Shown in pieces: positions 1 through 6,216 of a DNA stretch of 25,440 nucleotides. Origin of the DNA: AC-69 sp044867345 (GTDB lineage Bacteria > Actinomycetota > UBA4738 > HRBIN12); the NCBI GenBank assembly GCA_044867345.1, contig JBIOUU010000023.1:1-25440 (forward strand), read 5' to 3'. Both the position numbers and the translations under genes were made by a program. Numbering within the stretch: the stretch's first letter is position 1; each line of letters opens with the position of its first letter. The notes beneath the pieces were generated by a model that saw only the letters and a program-made list of their open reading frames with translations, ran no database searches and was not told the origin of the DNA.

Positions 1-4
1 GTCC

Positions 5-30
5 TTGTTCGGGTGACCCTCTGCTACCAT
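5..30 (+). promoter_or_regulatory. Putative hpt promoter (extended -10)
   Basis: TACCAT at 25-30 preceded by TG at 22-23 makes an extended -10 element. A weak -35-like TTGTTC lies at 5-10, with a short 14-nt spacer. The hpt ATG begins 8 nt after the hexamer and no Shine-Dalgarno sequence is visible, so the transcript would start at or near the ATG. Confidence 0.4.
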
Positions 31-38
31 CCGGCCGG

Positions 39-659
39 ATGTCGGAGGACGCGACCGTCTTGTTCGGACGCGAGGACATCCGCCGGCGGATCGAGGAGCT
101 CGGCCGCGACATCACCGGGGACTACGACGGACGCGCGCCCGTCCTGATCTCGGTCCTGAAGGGCGGGTCGGTGTTCCTCGCCGACCTCATGCGCCAGGTT
201 CATCTCCCGATCGCGATCGACTACATGTCGATCTCCCGGTATGGGGGTGCTGCGGAGTCGATGGGCCGGGTCCGCATCGTGAAGGACCTGGAGGTGGACG
301 TCGGGGGGCGTGAGGTCCTGATCGTCGAGGACATCGTCGACACGGGGCTCACGCTCTCGTACCTGATCACGGTCCTGGAATCGCGGCAGCCCGCCTCGGT
401 GAAGGTGTGCGCGCTCCTGGACAAGTCGGTGCGCCGCATCACGCCCCTTCCCATCCGGTACGTGGGGTTCGACTGCCCCGACGTGTTCGTCGTGGGATAC
501 GGGCTCGACTTCCAGGAGCGATACCGGAACCTGCCGGACATTCTTGCGGTGCAAGACCTCTCCGCGCTCTCCGCGGACCCGGACCTCCTCGTCCCGTACC
601 TCACGGGTGTCCCGCGGACCGTGCCCGCGCCGAACACCGGTCGTGAGCGCGCCAGCTAG
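39..659 (+). CDS. hpt: Hypoxanthine phosphoribosyltransferase
   Basis: 206-aa purine-salvage enzyme that transfers the phosphoribosyl group of PRPP to hypoxanthine or guanine in the cytoplasm. The PRPP-binding signature EDIVDTGLT is at residues 97-105. The family segments SVLKGGSVFLADL (38-50) and VGYGLDFQERYRNLPDI (152-168) are intact. The ATG at 39 gives the normal N-terminus, and a TACCAT -10 hexamer 8 nt upstream suggests a leaderless message. The last ~25 residues (Pro/Thr/Arg-rich) extend past the usual end of the family and are probably a flexible tail. The common actinobacterial partners tilS and ftsH are not adjacent: whatever lies upstream is outside the window, and the FtsH-like gene of this window is about 17 kb away. 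Confidence 0.95.
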   Translation: MSEDATVLFGREDIRRRIEELGRDITGDYDGRAPVLISVLKGGSVFLADLMRQVHLPIAIDYMSISRYGGAAESMGRVRIVKDLEVDVGGREVLIVEDIVDTGLTLSYLITVLESRQPASVKVCALLDKSVRRITPLPIRYVGFDCPDVFVVGYGLDFQERYRNLPDILAVQDLSALSADPDLLVPYLTGVPRTVPAPNTGRERAS

Positions 660-660
660 G

Positions 661-689
661 TTGTCGGAGGGGGAGGGGAGGGCTAGATT
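661..689 (+). promoter_or_regulatory. Putative promoter of the DUF151 gene
   Basis: TTGTCG (661-666), a 17-nt spacer and TAGATT (684-689). The DUF151 ATG is 13 nt downstream of the hexamer. The -35 begins one base after the hpt stop codon, so the DUF151 gene can be transcribed independently of hpt. Confidence 0.5.
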
Positions 690-702
690 CCCTGATGAGG
701 CC

Positions 703-1176
703 ATGATCGAGATGTCGCTTGCAGGGGTGCGGATCGAGTTGCCCACGAACCAACCCATCGTCCTGCTGCGAGAGGCCGAAGGCGAGCGCTTCCTTCCCAT
801 CTGGATCGGACAGGCCGAGGCGGCGGCCATCGCCCTGGCGCTCCAGGGCGTCGTGACGCCCCGCCCGATGACCCACGACCTCCTCAAGAACATCCTCGAA
901 GAGGTCGCGGTCCAGGTCGAGAACATCGTGATCACCGAGCTGCGCGAGGGAACGTTCTATGCCGTGATCAACATGCAGCGGAACGGGACGTCCTACGAGA
1001 TCTCGTCGCGGCCGAGTGACGCCATCGCGCTCGCGGTTCGGCTCAACTGCAAGATCTTCGCCAGCGAAGAGGTCCTGAACGAGGCGTCCATCCTCATCCC
1101 CAGCGGGGACGATGATGAAGAGGTTGAGAAGTTCCGCGAGTTCCTGGAGAACGTGAACCCCGAGGACTTCGGCTGA
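703..1176 (+). CDS. DUF151 bifunctional nuclease-like protein (Rv1829 type)
   Basis: 157-aa DUF151 (BFN) protein. Family hallmarks seen are NQPIVLLREAEGERFLPIWIG, which flows into the EAAAIALALQG helix, then PRPMTHDLL, SSRPSDAIALAVR, and the C-terminal EEVEKFREFLENVNPEDF typical of the actinobacterial branch. Plant members have DNase/RNase activity; the actinobacterial role is unclear. The frame is open back to 544, but the ATG at 703 matches the family N-terminus and lies just after a promoter. In Mycobacterium tuberculosis the orthologous Rv1829 sits between two MerR genes near gcvH and gcvB. Here a MerR gene and gcvPA/gcvPB also lie downstream, but a minus-strand CAP gene intervenes. It converges on that CAP gene with a 16-nt gap. 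Confidence 0.9.
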   Translation: MIEMSLAGVRIELPTNQPIVLLREAEGERFLPIWIGQAEAAAIALALQGVVTPRPMTHDLLKNILEEVAVQVENIVITELREGTFYAVINMQRNGTSYEISSRPSDAIALAVRLNCKIFASEEVLNEASILIPSGDDDEEVEKFREFLENVNPEDFG

Positions 1177-1192
1177 GTCCCGTGGATCTGGT

Positions 1193-1684
1193 CTAGCCGA
1201 AAAAGATCGCGGTAGCCCAGAACTGGTTCCTGCCGCAGCCCGATCTGCCGGCGGTGTGGATCACGCCGATCCCAACGAAGTCCACCTTGCGGCTCAGGAT
1301 GATCTTCCGGTGATAGGTGTGATGCATCATCAGCCGGTGCATGCGGAAGAGTGTGTCCCCGCAGCCGACGACGTCGGCGCCGAGGGTCTGGTAGCCGGCA
1401 TACGGAGACAGGATCTCGGCGAGGTTGCCGACATCGAACAGCCGGCCGTCGCGGATCATCTTCCGCGTATGGCCCTTGGCGGTGTCCGAGAGCTTCGTGT
1501 TCAGCCTCAAGGGGCGCAGGTCGTGCTGCACGCGGGTGTTGTTGATGATCTGTAGGTATCGTGTTCGAAGCGAGGCGTGCGCAGCCGGGGCCAGGAACCC
1601 CAACATGAGCATCGCGACGAGAATCGGGAGAAGCAGCGTGGCCCGCCGGGCGCGACGGTGACCCGTCGTGTTCGGGTAACGCAT
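1193..1684 (-). CDS. Secreted CAP/SCP-domain protein (copy 1, degenerate motif)
   Basis: 163 aa. An Arg-rich N-terminus, a hydrophobic core at about residues 17-36 and an AHA cleavage site near 37 form a Sec signal peptide. The remainder is a small CAP (SCP/YkwD-like) domain: NNTRVQHDLRPLRLNTKLSDTAKGH at the start, HHTYHRKIIL (121-130) corresponding to the family HR..IL motif, and the terminal strand FWATAIFFG. It is paralogous to the CAP gene at 5650, sharing ILSPY and the closing aromatic-Gly end, but the GEN motif of copy 2 (residues 103-105) reads GADVVGCG here, so the usual Glu is missing. Two Cys (108, 150) are candidates for a disulfide. Bacterial CAP proteins are extracellular and mostly of unknown activity. 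The gene sits on the opposite strand inside an otherwise conserved regulatory cluster, so it looks like a later insertion. Confidence 0.75.
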   Translation of the reverse strand: MRYPNTTGHRRARRATLLLPILVAMLMLGFLAPAAHASLRTRYLQIINNTRVQHDLRPLRLNTKLSDTAKGHTRKMIRDGRLFDVGNLAEILSPYAGYQTLGADVVGCGDTLFRMHRLMMHHTYHRKIILSRKVDFVGIGVIHTAGRSGCGRNQFWATAIFFG

Positions 1685-1693
1685 CGGGGCCGG

Positions 1694-1722
1694 ACGCTAC
1701 CCGAAGATCCATGCTGTGTCTC
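1694..1722 (-). promoter_or_regulatory. Putative promoter of CAP copy 1
   Basis: On the minus strand, GAGACA (1722-1717), a 17-nt spacer and TAGCGT (1699-1694). The ATG at 1684 is 9 nt after the hexamer, and no Shine-Dalgarno sequence precedes it. Confidence 0.4.
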
Positions 1723-1756
1723 GCAAGCATGTTCGATTACACGTTGCCGATGGGTG

Positions 1757-1777
1757 AAAAATCGCAGGTCGCCCTGC
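1757..1777 (-). terminator. Terminator-like hairpin in the CAP/MerR divergent gap
   Basis: On the minus strand, GCAGG-GCGA-CCTGC (1777-1764) is followed by GATTTTTC. It lies upstream of the CAP copy 1 promoter, so it may block antisense transcription entering from the MerR side. The stem is only 5 bp, so this is tentative. Confidence 0.35.
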
Positions 1778-1807
1778 AACGAAAAAAATCGAGGAAATCT
1801 GCGGTGA

Positions 1808-1836
1808 TTGACATGTTACGCACCGGGCAATAGCCT
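1808..1836 (+). promoter_or_regulatory. Promoter of the merR-like gene
   Basis: A perfect consensus -35 TTGACA (1808-1813), a 17-nt spacer and TAGCCT (1831-1836). An open frame could start at the TTG at 1808, but that TTG is part of the -35 box, which supports translation from the ATG at 1868. Confidence 0.65.
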
Positions 1837-1849
1837 GACACCCAGTTCA

Positions 1850-1859
1850 CGTAATTACG
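1850..1859 (+). promoter_or_regulatory. Candidate MerR operator palindrome
   Basis: CGTAATTACG is a perfect 10-bp palindrome lying between the predicted transcription start and the MerR start codon. The half-site-like GTTACG recurs at 1815-1820, inside the promoter spacer. The position fits autoregulation by the encoded MerR protein, but this is inferred from position only. Confidence 0.35.
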
Positions 1860-1867
1860 GAGTTGTG

Positions 1868-2317
1868 ATGGACGAGCAGGGATATCGCGTCCCCGACGTA
1901 TGCAAGATCGTCGGGATCAGTTATCGGCAGCTCGATTACTGGACCAGGACCGGACTGGTCCGGCCCTCGGTGCGGGATGCGCGGGGGTCGGGGACCCAGC
2001 GGCTGTACTCGTTCCAGGATCTCGCGCTGCTGCGGATCATCAAGAAGCTCCTGGACACCGGGGTCAGCCTCCAACAGGTCCGCAAGGCCATCGGGACCTT
2101 GCGGGCGCTGAAGGAGCCGGAGGTCGGTACCACGATCGTTTCGGACGGCACTCGCATCTACGCGGTGGAGTCCCCGGAGGCCGTCGTGGACCTCCTGGCC
2201 AAGGGCCAGGGCGTCTTCGCGCTCGCCGTCGACAAGGTATGGACGGATCTGGAGGGAACGATCGCCAAGGGCGTGCGACGGAGGGGACGCGAGGTCGCTC
2301 GGGCCGGAGGCGCGTGA
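1868..2317 (+). CDS. MerR-family regulator (Rv1830/McdR-ResR type)
   Basis: 149-aa winged-helix DNA-binding regulator. The N-terminal HTH reads YRVPDVCKIVGISYRQLDYW (6-25) followed by TGLVRPS, RGSGTQRLYSF and the second helix region LLRIIKKLLDTGVSLQQVRKAI. This is very close to my recollection of mycobacterial Rv1830, a MerR protein linked to cell-division and growth control. There are no Cys pairs for metal sensing, and the C-terminal part (about 80-149) is shorter than in Rv1830. The ATG at 1868 is chosen because a consensus promoter covers the alternative TTG. The stop overlaps the next gene's GTG start (GTGA, 2314-2317), so the two are translationally coupled. The DUF151-MerR-glycine decarboxylase order resembles the M. 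tuberculosis Rv1829-Rv1830-Rv1832 region. Confidence 0.85.
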   Translation: MDEQGYRVPDVCKIVGISYRQLDYWTRTGLVRPSVRDARGSGTQRLYSFQDLALLRIIKKLLDTGVSLQQVRKAIGTLRALKEPEVGTTIVSDGTRIYAVESPEAVVDLLAKGQGVFALAVDKVWTDLEGTIAKGVRRRGREVARAGGA

Positions 2318-2685
2318 AGGCCCGAGTCGCCACCGAACCCCCCGCCCTGAAGAGCGATACGGAAAAGTTCGCGCACGCGAGCGAGCGCCAGTTCGCCCGC
2401 TTGCTGGACTTCTATCAGATCGACTGGGACTACGAGCCACGGTCGTTCGACCTCGGGTGGGACAAGCAGGGCAACGTGATCCAGCGGTTCACCCCGGACT
2501 TCTTCCTGCCCCAGTACGACCTCTACATCGAGATCACGACGCTCAACCAGAAGCTCGTCACGAAGAAGAACCGGAAGATCCGGAAGCTCCGGGAGCTGTA
2601 CCCCGGGATCAACTGCAAGATCTTCTACCAGCGCGACTACCTGTCCCTGGTCACCAAGTACGGCCTGGAGGACGTCACCGGCTGA
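2314..2685 (+). CDS. Small PD-(D/E)XK-like protein, function unknown
   Basis: 123 aa, starting at a GTG that overlaps the MerR stop by 4 nt, with GGAGG (2306-2310) just upstream. I do not recognise a named family. The layout suggests a PD-(D/E)XK nuclease fold: an N-terminal helix with Glu24 (ASERQFARLLDFY), a Tyr-Glu-Pro strand at 40-42, PDFFLP with Asp62, then the strand YIEITT with Glu73. The usual ExK lysine is Thr75 here; Lys80 or Lys84 on the following helix could substitute. The C-terminal half (TKKNRKIRKLRELYPG, then CKIFYQRDY) is basic and alternates helix and strand as in VSR or resolvase-like proteins. Coupling to a transcription regulator suggests co-expression. Nuclease activity is not demonstrated by the sequence. 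Confidence 0.6.
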   Translation: MKARVATEPPALKSDTEKFAHASERQFARLLDFYQIDWDYEPRSFDLGWDKQGNVIQRFTPDFFLPQYDLYIEITTLNQKLVTKKNRKIRKLRELYPGINCKIFYQRDYLSLVTKYGLEDVTG

Positions 2686-2710
2686 GGGAGAGCGGAGCAC
2701 GACCAGGCCG

Positions 2711-2716
2711 TAGACT
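2711..2716 (+). promoter_or_regulatory. Putative -10 element of gcvPA
   Basis: TAGACT ends 12 nt before the ATG at 2729. No good -35 is visible. The GTG at 2717, which would extend the frame, abuts this hexamer and is therefore an unlikely start. Confidence 0.35.
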
Positions 2717-2728
2717 GTGCCCGGTGCC

Positions 2729-4054
2729 ATGAGGTTCGCCCCGCACACGGACGACGACGTACGGGAGATGCTGGCCCGGATCGGGCTCGACGGGCTGGAT
2801 ACGCTGTTCGACCAGATCCCCCCATCGGTCCGCCTGGACCGGCCGCTCGACCTCCCCGAAGGGGTCTCCGAGATGGAGATCCTGGCCGACATGCGAGCGC
2901 TGGCCGCCGCCGACCGGAGCGCCGACGACCTGGTCTGCTTCGCCGGCGCCGGCGCCTACGACCACTACGTGCCCTCCGTGGTGTGGGCCCTGGCGGGGCG
3001 CTCGGAGTTCTACACCTCGTACACCCCCTATCAGCCCGAGCTGTCGCAGGGGGTGCTGCAGGCCCTGTTCGAGTACCAGTCCATGATCTGCGAGCTCACC
3101 GGCCTCGAGGTCTCGAACGCCTCCCTGTACGACGGGGCCACGGCCCTGGCGGAGGCGGTGAACCTGGCCCGGTCCGCGCCGGGCCGGGACCGGATCCTGG
3201 TCTCCGAGGCGGTCGATCCCCGATACCTCGAGACCCTGCGGACCTACGGCAGGGGAGCGGGGTACGAGCCCGAGGTCTTCCCGGTGAAGGACGGCCGTGG
3301 CGGCGACCCGCGGGTCGGCGACGACGTGGCCGCGGTGATCGTCCAGCATCCCAACCGTTACGGGATCCTGGAGCCCGCCCGCGAGCTGTTCGGGACGGCA
3401 CACGCGGGCGGTGCCCGGGCCATCCAGGTGTTCGACCCGCTCTCGTTGGGCGTGCTGGCACCCCCGGGGGAGCTGCGCGCCGACATCGCCGTGGCGGAGG
3501 GTCAGGTCCTCGGGAACAACCTGAACTTCGGGGGCCCATACCTCGGCATCATCGCCACCCGCCTGGACGACGTTCGGCGGATGCCCGGACGCATCGTCGG
3601 CGAGACCGTGGACGTTGACGGCAAGGTCGGGTACGTCCTGACGCTCCAGGCGCGCGAACAGCACATCCGCCGGGAGAAAGCGACGTCGAACATCTGCACC
3701 AACCAGACCCTGATGGCCATCGCCGCGACGGTCTACCTGTCGTGGCTGGGCCCCGAGGGCCTGGCGGAGCTGGGCCGGCGCTGCGCGGCCAAAGCGGCGT
3801 ACGCGGCAGAACGGCTTTCCCAGATCCCCGGCGTCGAGCCGCTCTTCCCCGGCGCGCCGTCCTTCAAGGAGTTCGCGCTGCGGCTTCCCCGGCCCGCCGA
3901 CGAAGTCCGGGACGAGCTGATCCAGCGGGGATTCCTCGCCGGCGTGCCGCTCCCCGACGCCGACGGGCGCGCGCTCCTCGTGGCGGTCACGGAGCGGCGG
4001 ACGAAGGCGGAGATCGATGCCCTGGCCGGCGCGATGCGGGAGGCGCTGGGGTGA
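2729..4054 (+). CDS. gcvPA: Glycine dehydrogenase (decarboxylating) subunit 1
   Basis: 441 aa, the N-terminal half (alpha subunit) of the two-subunit P-protein of the glycine cleavage system. Together with GcvPB it decarboxylates glycine and passes the aminomethyl group to lipoyl-GcvH. Family signatures seen are GAGAYDHYVPSVVWALAGR, TSYTPYQPELSQG, FEYQSMICELTGL, NASLYDGATALAEA, NNLNFGGPYLG and the late segment REQHIRREKATSNICTNQ. As expected, the PLP lysine is not in this subunit. The ATG at 2729 is preferred to the GTG at 2717 because of the adjoining -10 hexamer and the usual start MRFAPHT. The stop overlaps the gcvPB start by GTGA. gcvT and gcvH are not in the window. Confidence 0.95.
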   Translation: MRFAPHTDDDVREMLARIGLDGLDTLFDQIPPSVRLDRPLDLPEGVSEMEILADMRALAAADRSADDLVCFAGAGAYDHYVPSVVWALAGRSEFYTSYTPYQPELSQGVLQALFEYQSMICELTGLEVSNASLYDGATALAEAVNLARSAPGRDRILVSEAVDPRYLETLRTYGRGAGYEPEVFPVKDGRGGDPRVGDDVAAVIVQHPNRYGILEPARELFGTAHAGGARAIQVFDPLSLGVLAPPGELRADIAVAEGQVLGNNLNFGGPYLGIIATRLDDVRRMPGRIVGETVDVDGKVGYVLTLQAREQHIRREKATSNICTNQTLMAIAATVYLSWLGPEGLAELGRRCAAKAAYAAERLSQIPGVEPLFPGAPSFKEFALRLPRPADEVRDELIQRGFLAGVPLPDADGRALLVAVTERRTKAEIDALAGAMREALG

Positions 4055-5526
4055 CCGGCGCCCCTGTACGCACGCAGGGTCCGGACATCCAATCGGGGAC
4101 CATCATGGACCGGTCCCGAGCCGGCCGCCGCGCGTACAGCTTCCCCCCGCCGGACGTCCCCGAAACTGACATGCCGGAAGAGTTCGCGCGCCGCGACCCT
4201 CCCGCGCTTCCGGAGGTGGCGGAGCGGGACGTCGTGGCCCACTACACACGCCTGGCGCAGATGAACTACGGCGTCGACACCGGCGTGTATCCACTCGGAT
4301 CCTGCTCGATGAAGTACAACCCCAAGATCGCCGAGACGGTGGCCTCGCTTCCGGGGTTCCAGCGAGCCCATCCCCAGCAGCCCGATCACACGGTCCAGGG
4401 AGCCCTGGAGCTCCTGTGGCGTCTGGAGCGGGCGCTGTGCGAGGTCACCGGAATGGCTCGGGCCACGCTGCAACCGCCGGCTGGAGCGTGCGGCGAGCTG
4501 ACCGGCCTTCTCCTCATGCGCGCCCACCACACGAAGCAGGGCAACGCCCGGACCCGGGTCGCCATCCCGGACTCATCGCACGGGACCAACCCGGCCAGCG
4601 TTCGCCTGGCCGGATACGAGGCCCTGCACATCCCGTCCGACACGCGAGGGCTGGTCGACGTGTCGGCGCTCGAGAAGCTGGTGGACGAGGACGTGGCCGG
4701 GCTCATGCTGACCAATCCGAACACCCTGGGGCTGTTCGAGGAGGAGATCGAGAAGATCACCAGCGTCGTCCACAACGCTGGCGGCCTCGTGTACTACGAC
4801 GGAGCCAACCTGAACGCCATCCTGGGACGGTGCCGGCCGGGCGACATGGGCTTCGACATCGTCCACATCAACACCCACAAGACGTTCGCCACGCCGCACG
4901 GCGGAGGAGGGCCGGGTGCCGGCCCCGTCGGGGTCACCGAGGAGCTCGTGCCGTACCTTCCCGTGCCATCGGTGGAACGAGACGAGGCGACGGGGGAGTT
5001 CCGCCTGGCCGCCGATCGCGCGGACTCGATCGGGCGGATGCACGGCTTTCACGGCAACTTCGGCGTCCTCGTCCGCGCATACGCCTACGTGTTCCTGCAC
5101 GGCAGCGACGGCCTCCAGGAGGTGGGGGAGCGTGCGGTCCTGAACGCGAACTACCTGGCCGAGCTGGTGAAGGAGGCGTTCCCCCTGGCCTACCCGGGCC
5201 GGCCGATGCATGAGTTCGTGGCCACCGCCAGACCGCTCCGTGACCGAACTGGGATCCGGGCCATGGACATCGCCAAGCGCGTCATCGACCTGGGCTTCCA
5301 TCCCTCCACGGTTTACTTCCCGCTGGTGGTCGAGGAGTCGATGATGGTGGAGCCGACCGAGACCGAGACCCGCGAGACCCTGGACGGCCTTGCGGCTGCG
5401 ATGCTCCAGGCGGCCGAGGAAGCGAAGACGGACCCGGAGATCCTGCACCAGGCTCCGGTCACCACGCCCGTTCGGCGCCTCGACGAGGCCCGAGCCGCCA
5501 GGCATCTGAAGCTCCGCTGGTCATAG
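4051..5526 (+). CDS. gcvPB: Glycine dehydrogenase (decarboxylating) subunit 2
   Basis: 491 aa, the C-terminal (beta) subunit carrying pyridoxal phosphate. The PLP lysine is Lys277 in INTHKTFATPHGGGGPGAGP. Other family signatures are YPLGSCSMKYNPK, LQPPAGACGELTGLL, IPDSSHGTNPASV, LTNPNTLGLFE and YDGANLNAILG. The GTG start at 4051 overlaps the gcvPA stop by 4 nt and has GGGAGG (4038-4043) 7 nt upstream, so the two subunits are coupled, consistent with an obligate heteromer. The first ~30 residues (PVRTQGPDIQSGTIMDRSRAG) are longer than in many homologues; an ATG in this segment (4105) is an alternative start. Confidence 0.95.
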   Translation: MTGAPVRTQGPDIQSGTIMDRSRAGRRAYSFPPPDVPETDMPEEFARRDPPALPEVAERDVVAHYTRLAQMNYGVDTGVYPLGSCSMKYNPKIAETVASLPGFQRAHPQQPDHTVQGALELLWRLERALCEVTGMARATLQPPAGACGELTGLLLMRAHHTKQGNARTRVAIPDSSHGTNPASVRLAGYEALHIPSDTRGLVDVSALEKLVDEDVAGLMLTNPNTLGLFEEEIEKITSVVHNAGGLVYYDGANLNAILGRCRPGDMGFDIVHINTHKTFATPHGGGGPGAGPVGVTEELVPYLPVPSVERDEATGEFRLAADRADSIGRMHGFHGNFGVLVRAYAYVFLHGSDGLQEVGERAVLNANYLAELVKEAFPLAYPGRPMHEFVATARPLRDRTGIRAMDIAKRVIDLGFHPSTVYFPLVVEESMMVEPTETETRETLDGLAAAMLQAAEEAKTDPEILHQAPVTTPVRRLDEARAARHLKLRWS

Positions 5527-5534
5527 GCCTTTCG

Positions 5535-5550
5535 GGCCCGTGTGTGGGCC
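5535..5550 (+). terminator. Short hairpin after gcvPB
   Basis: GGCCC-GTGTGT-GGGCC lies 8 nt past the gcvPB stop. The stem is only 5 bp and there is no U-tract, so it is a weak terminator candidate. The rest of the 123-nt gap (5527-5649) holds the ribosome binding site of the CAP gene and no recognisable gene. Confidence 0.25.
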
Positions 5551-5649
5551 AGACGGGGGACTAGTCAATTCCGACCATGAGCGAGTCAACCGAGCGCGCC
5601 TTCCGACCGATACCAGCCCAGACGTTCAAAGGACGTCGGGAGGCTCGAC

Positions 5650-6120
5650 ATGGACGTACGGGTCGCACGGCGGGGGGCTGGAGTCCTGGTGGCCCTGCTC
5701 CTCGCAGCATCGCTGATGGCGGCATTCGTTCCGGCCCACGCCGCCGCCGGCGAGAGGTTCACGCGCCGCATGCACATGCTGTCGCTGACGAATCAGGCGC
5801 GCGAGTCGCACGATCGGGCCGACGTGAAGCTCAACTGGTTGCTCTCTCGCTATGCCCGGCACCACAGCCTGGAGATGGCGAGCAAGGGCTACCTGTACCA
5901 CTCCGACAATGACACACTGGTCGGCATCCTCTCGCCGTATCACTTCTCGATCGGCGGGGAGAACGTCGGAGTTGGCTCGACGGTGGATGGGTTGCAGGAC
6001 GCGTTCATGGCCAGCCCTCCTCATCGGGAGAACATCCTGAGGACGGCCTTCGACCACGTCGCCATCGGCATGGCGCGCGTCGATGGGCACCTGTGGGTGA
6101 CGGTCGTCTTCTACGGTTAG
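5650..6120 (+). CDS. Secreted CAP/SCP-domain protein (copy 2)
   Basis: 156 aa. A signal peptide (Arg-rich start, hydrophobic 10-27, AHA cleavage near 29-31) is followed by a compact CAP (YkwD-like) domain. The typical residues are present: HHSLEM (71-76), GGENVG (102-107), SPPHRENIL (122-130), and the final strand HLWVTVVFYG. It therefore retains the His/Glu/His constellation that copy 1 at 1193 has partly lost. GGGAGG (5638-5643) lies 6 nt before the ATG. It is predicted to be extracellular; bacterial CAP proteins have mostly unknown activities. The two CAP copies bracket the MerR-gcvP block. The gene runs convergently into the surface-protein gene, with a strong hairpin between. Confidence 0.85.
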   Translation: MDVRVARRGAGVLVALLLAASLMAAFVPAHAAAGERFTRRMHMLSLTNQARESHDRADVKLNWLLSRYARHHSLEMASKGYLYHSDNDTLVGILSPYHFSIGGENVGVGSTVDGLQDAFMASPPHRENILRTAFDHVAIGMARVDGHLWVTVVFYG

Positions 6121-6158
6121 GCCGGGGGAGAGGGCCCGCCCTCGCCCGATGACGAAAG

Positions 6159-6193
6159 GGAACGGCCCGGGCTCTTGGCGCCCGGGCCGTTCC
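6159..6193. terminator. Bidirectional intrinsic terminator
   Basis: A perfect 14-bp inverted repeat (6159-6172 and 6180-6193) with a 7-nt loop lies between the convergent CAP and surface-protein genes. The plus-strand 3' flank is TTCGTTC and the minus-strand flank is CTTTCGT, so both are T-containing but have no long U-tract. A smaller hairpin (GAGGG-CCCG-CCCTC) precedes it at 6130-6143. Confidence 0.75.
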
Positions 6194-6216
6194 TTCGTTC
6201 TGCTCTAATGTTCGGC

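Noticed and set aside
544..702. 53-codon N-terminal extension of DUF151 inside hpt
   Set aside because: It overlaps the hpt coding region, is Ser/Arg-rich, and the family N-terminus starts at the ATG at 703.
1808..1867. TTG-initiated N-terminal extension of the MerR protein
   Set aside because: The TTG belongs to a consensus TTGACA -35 box, and the extra residues do not match the MerR family N-terminus.
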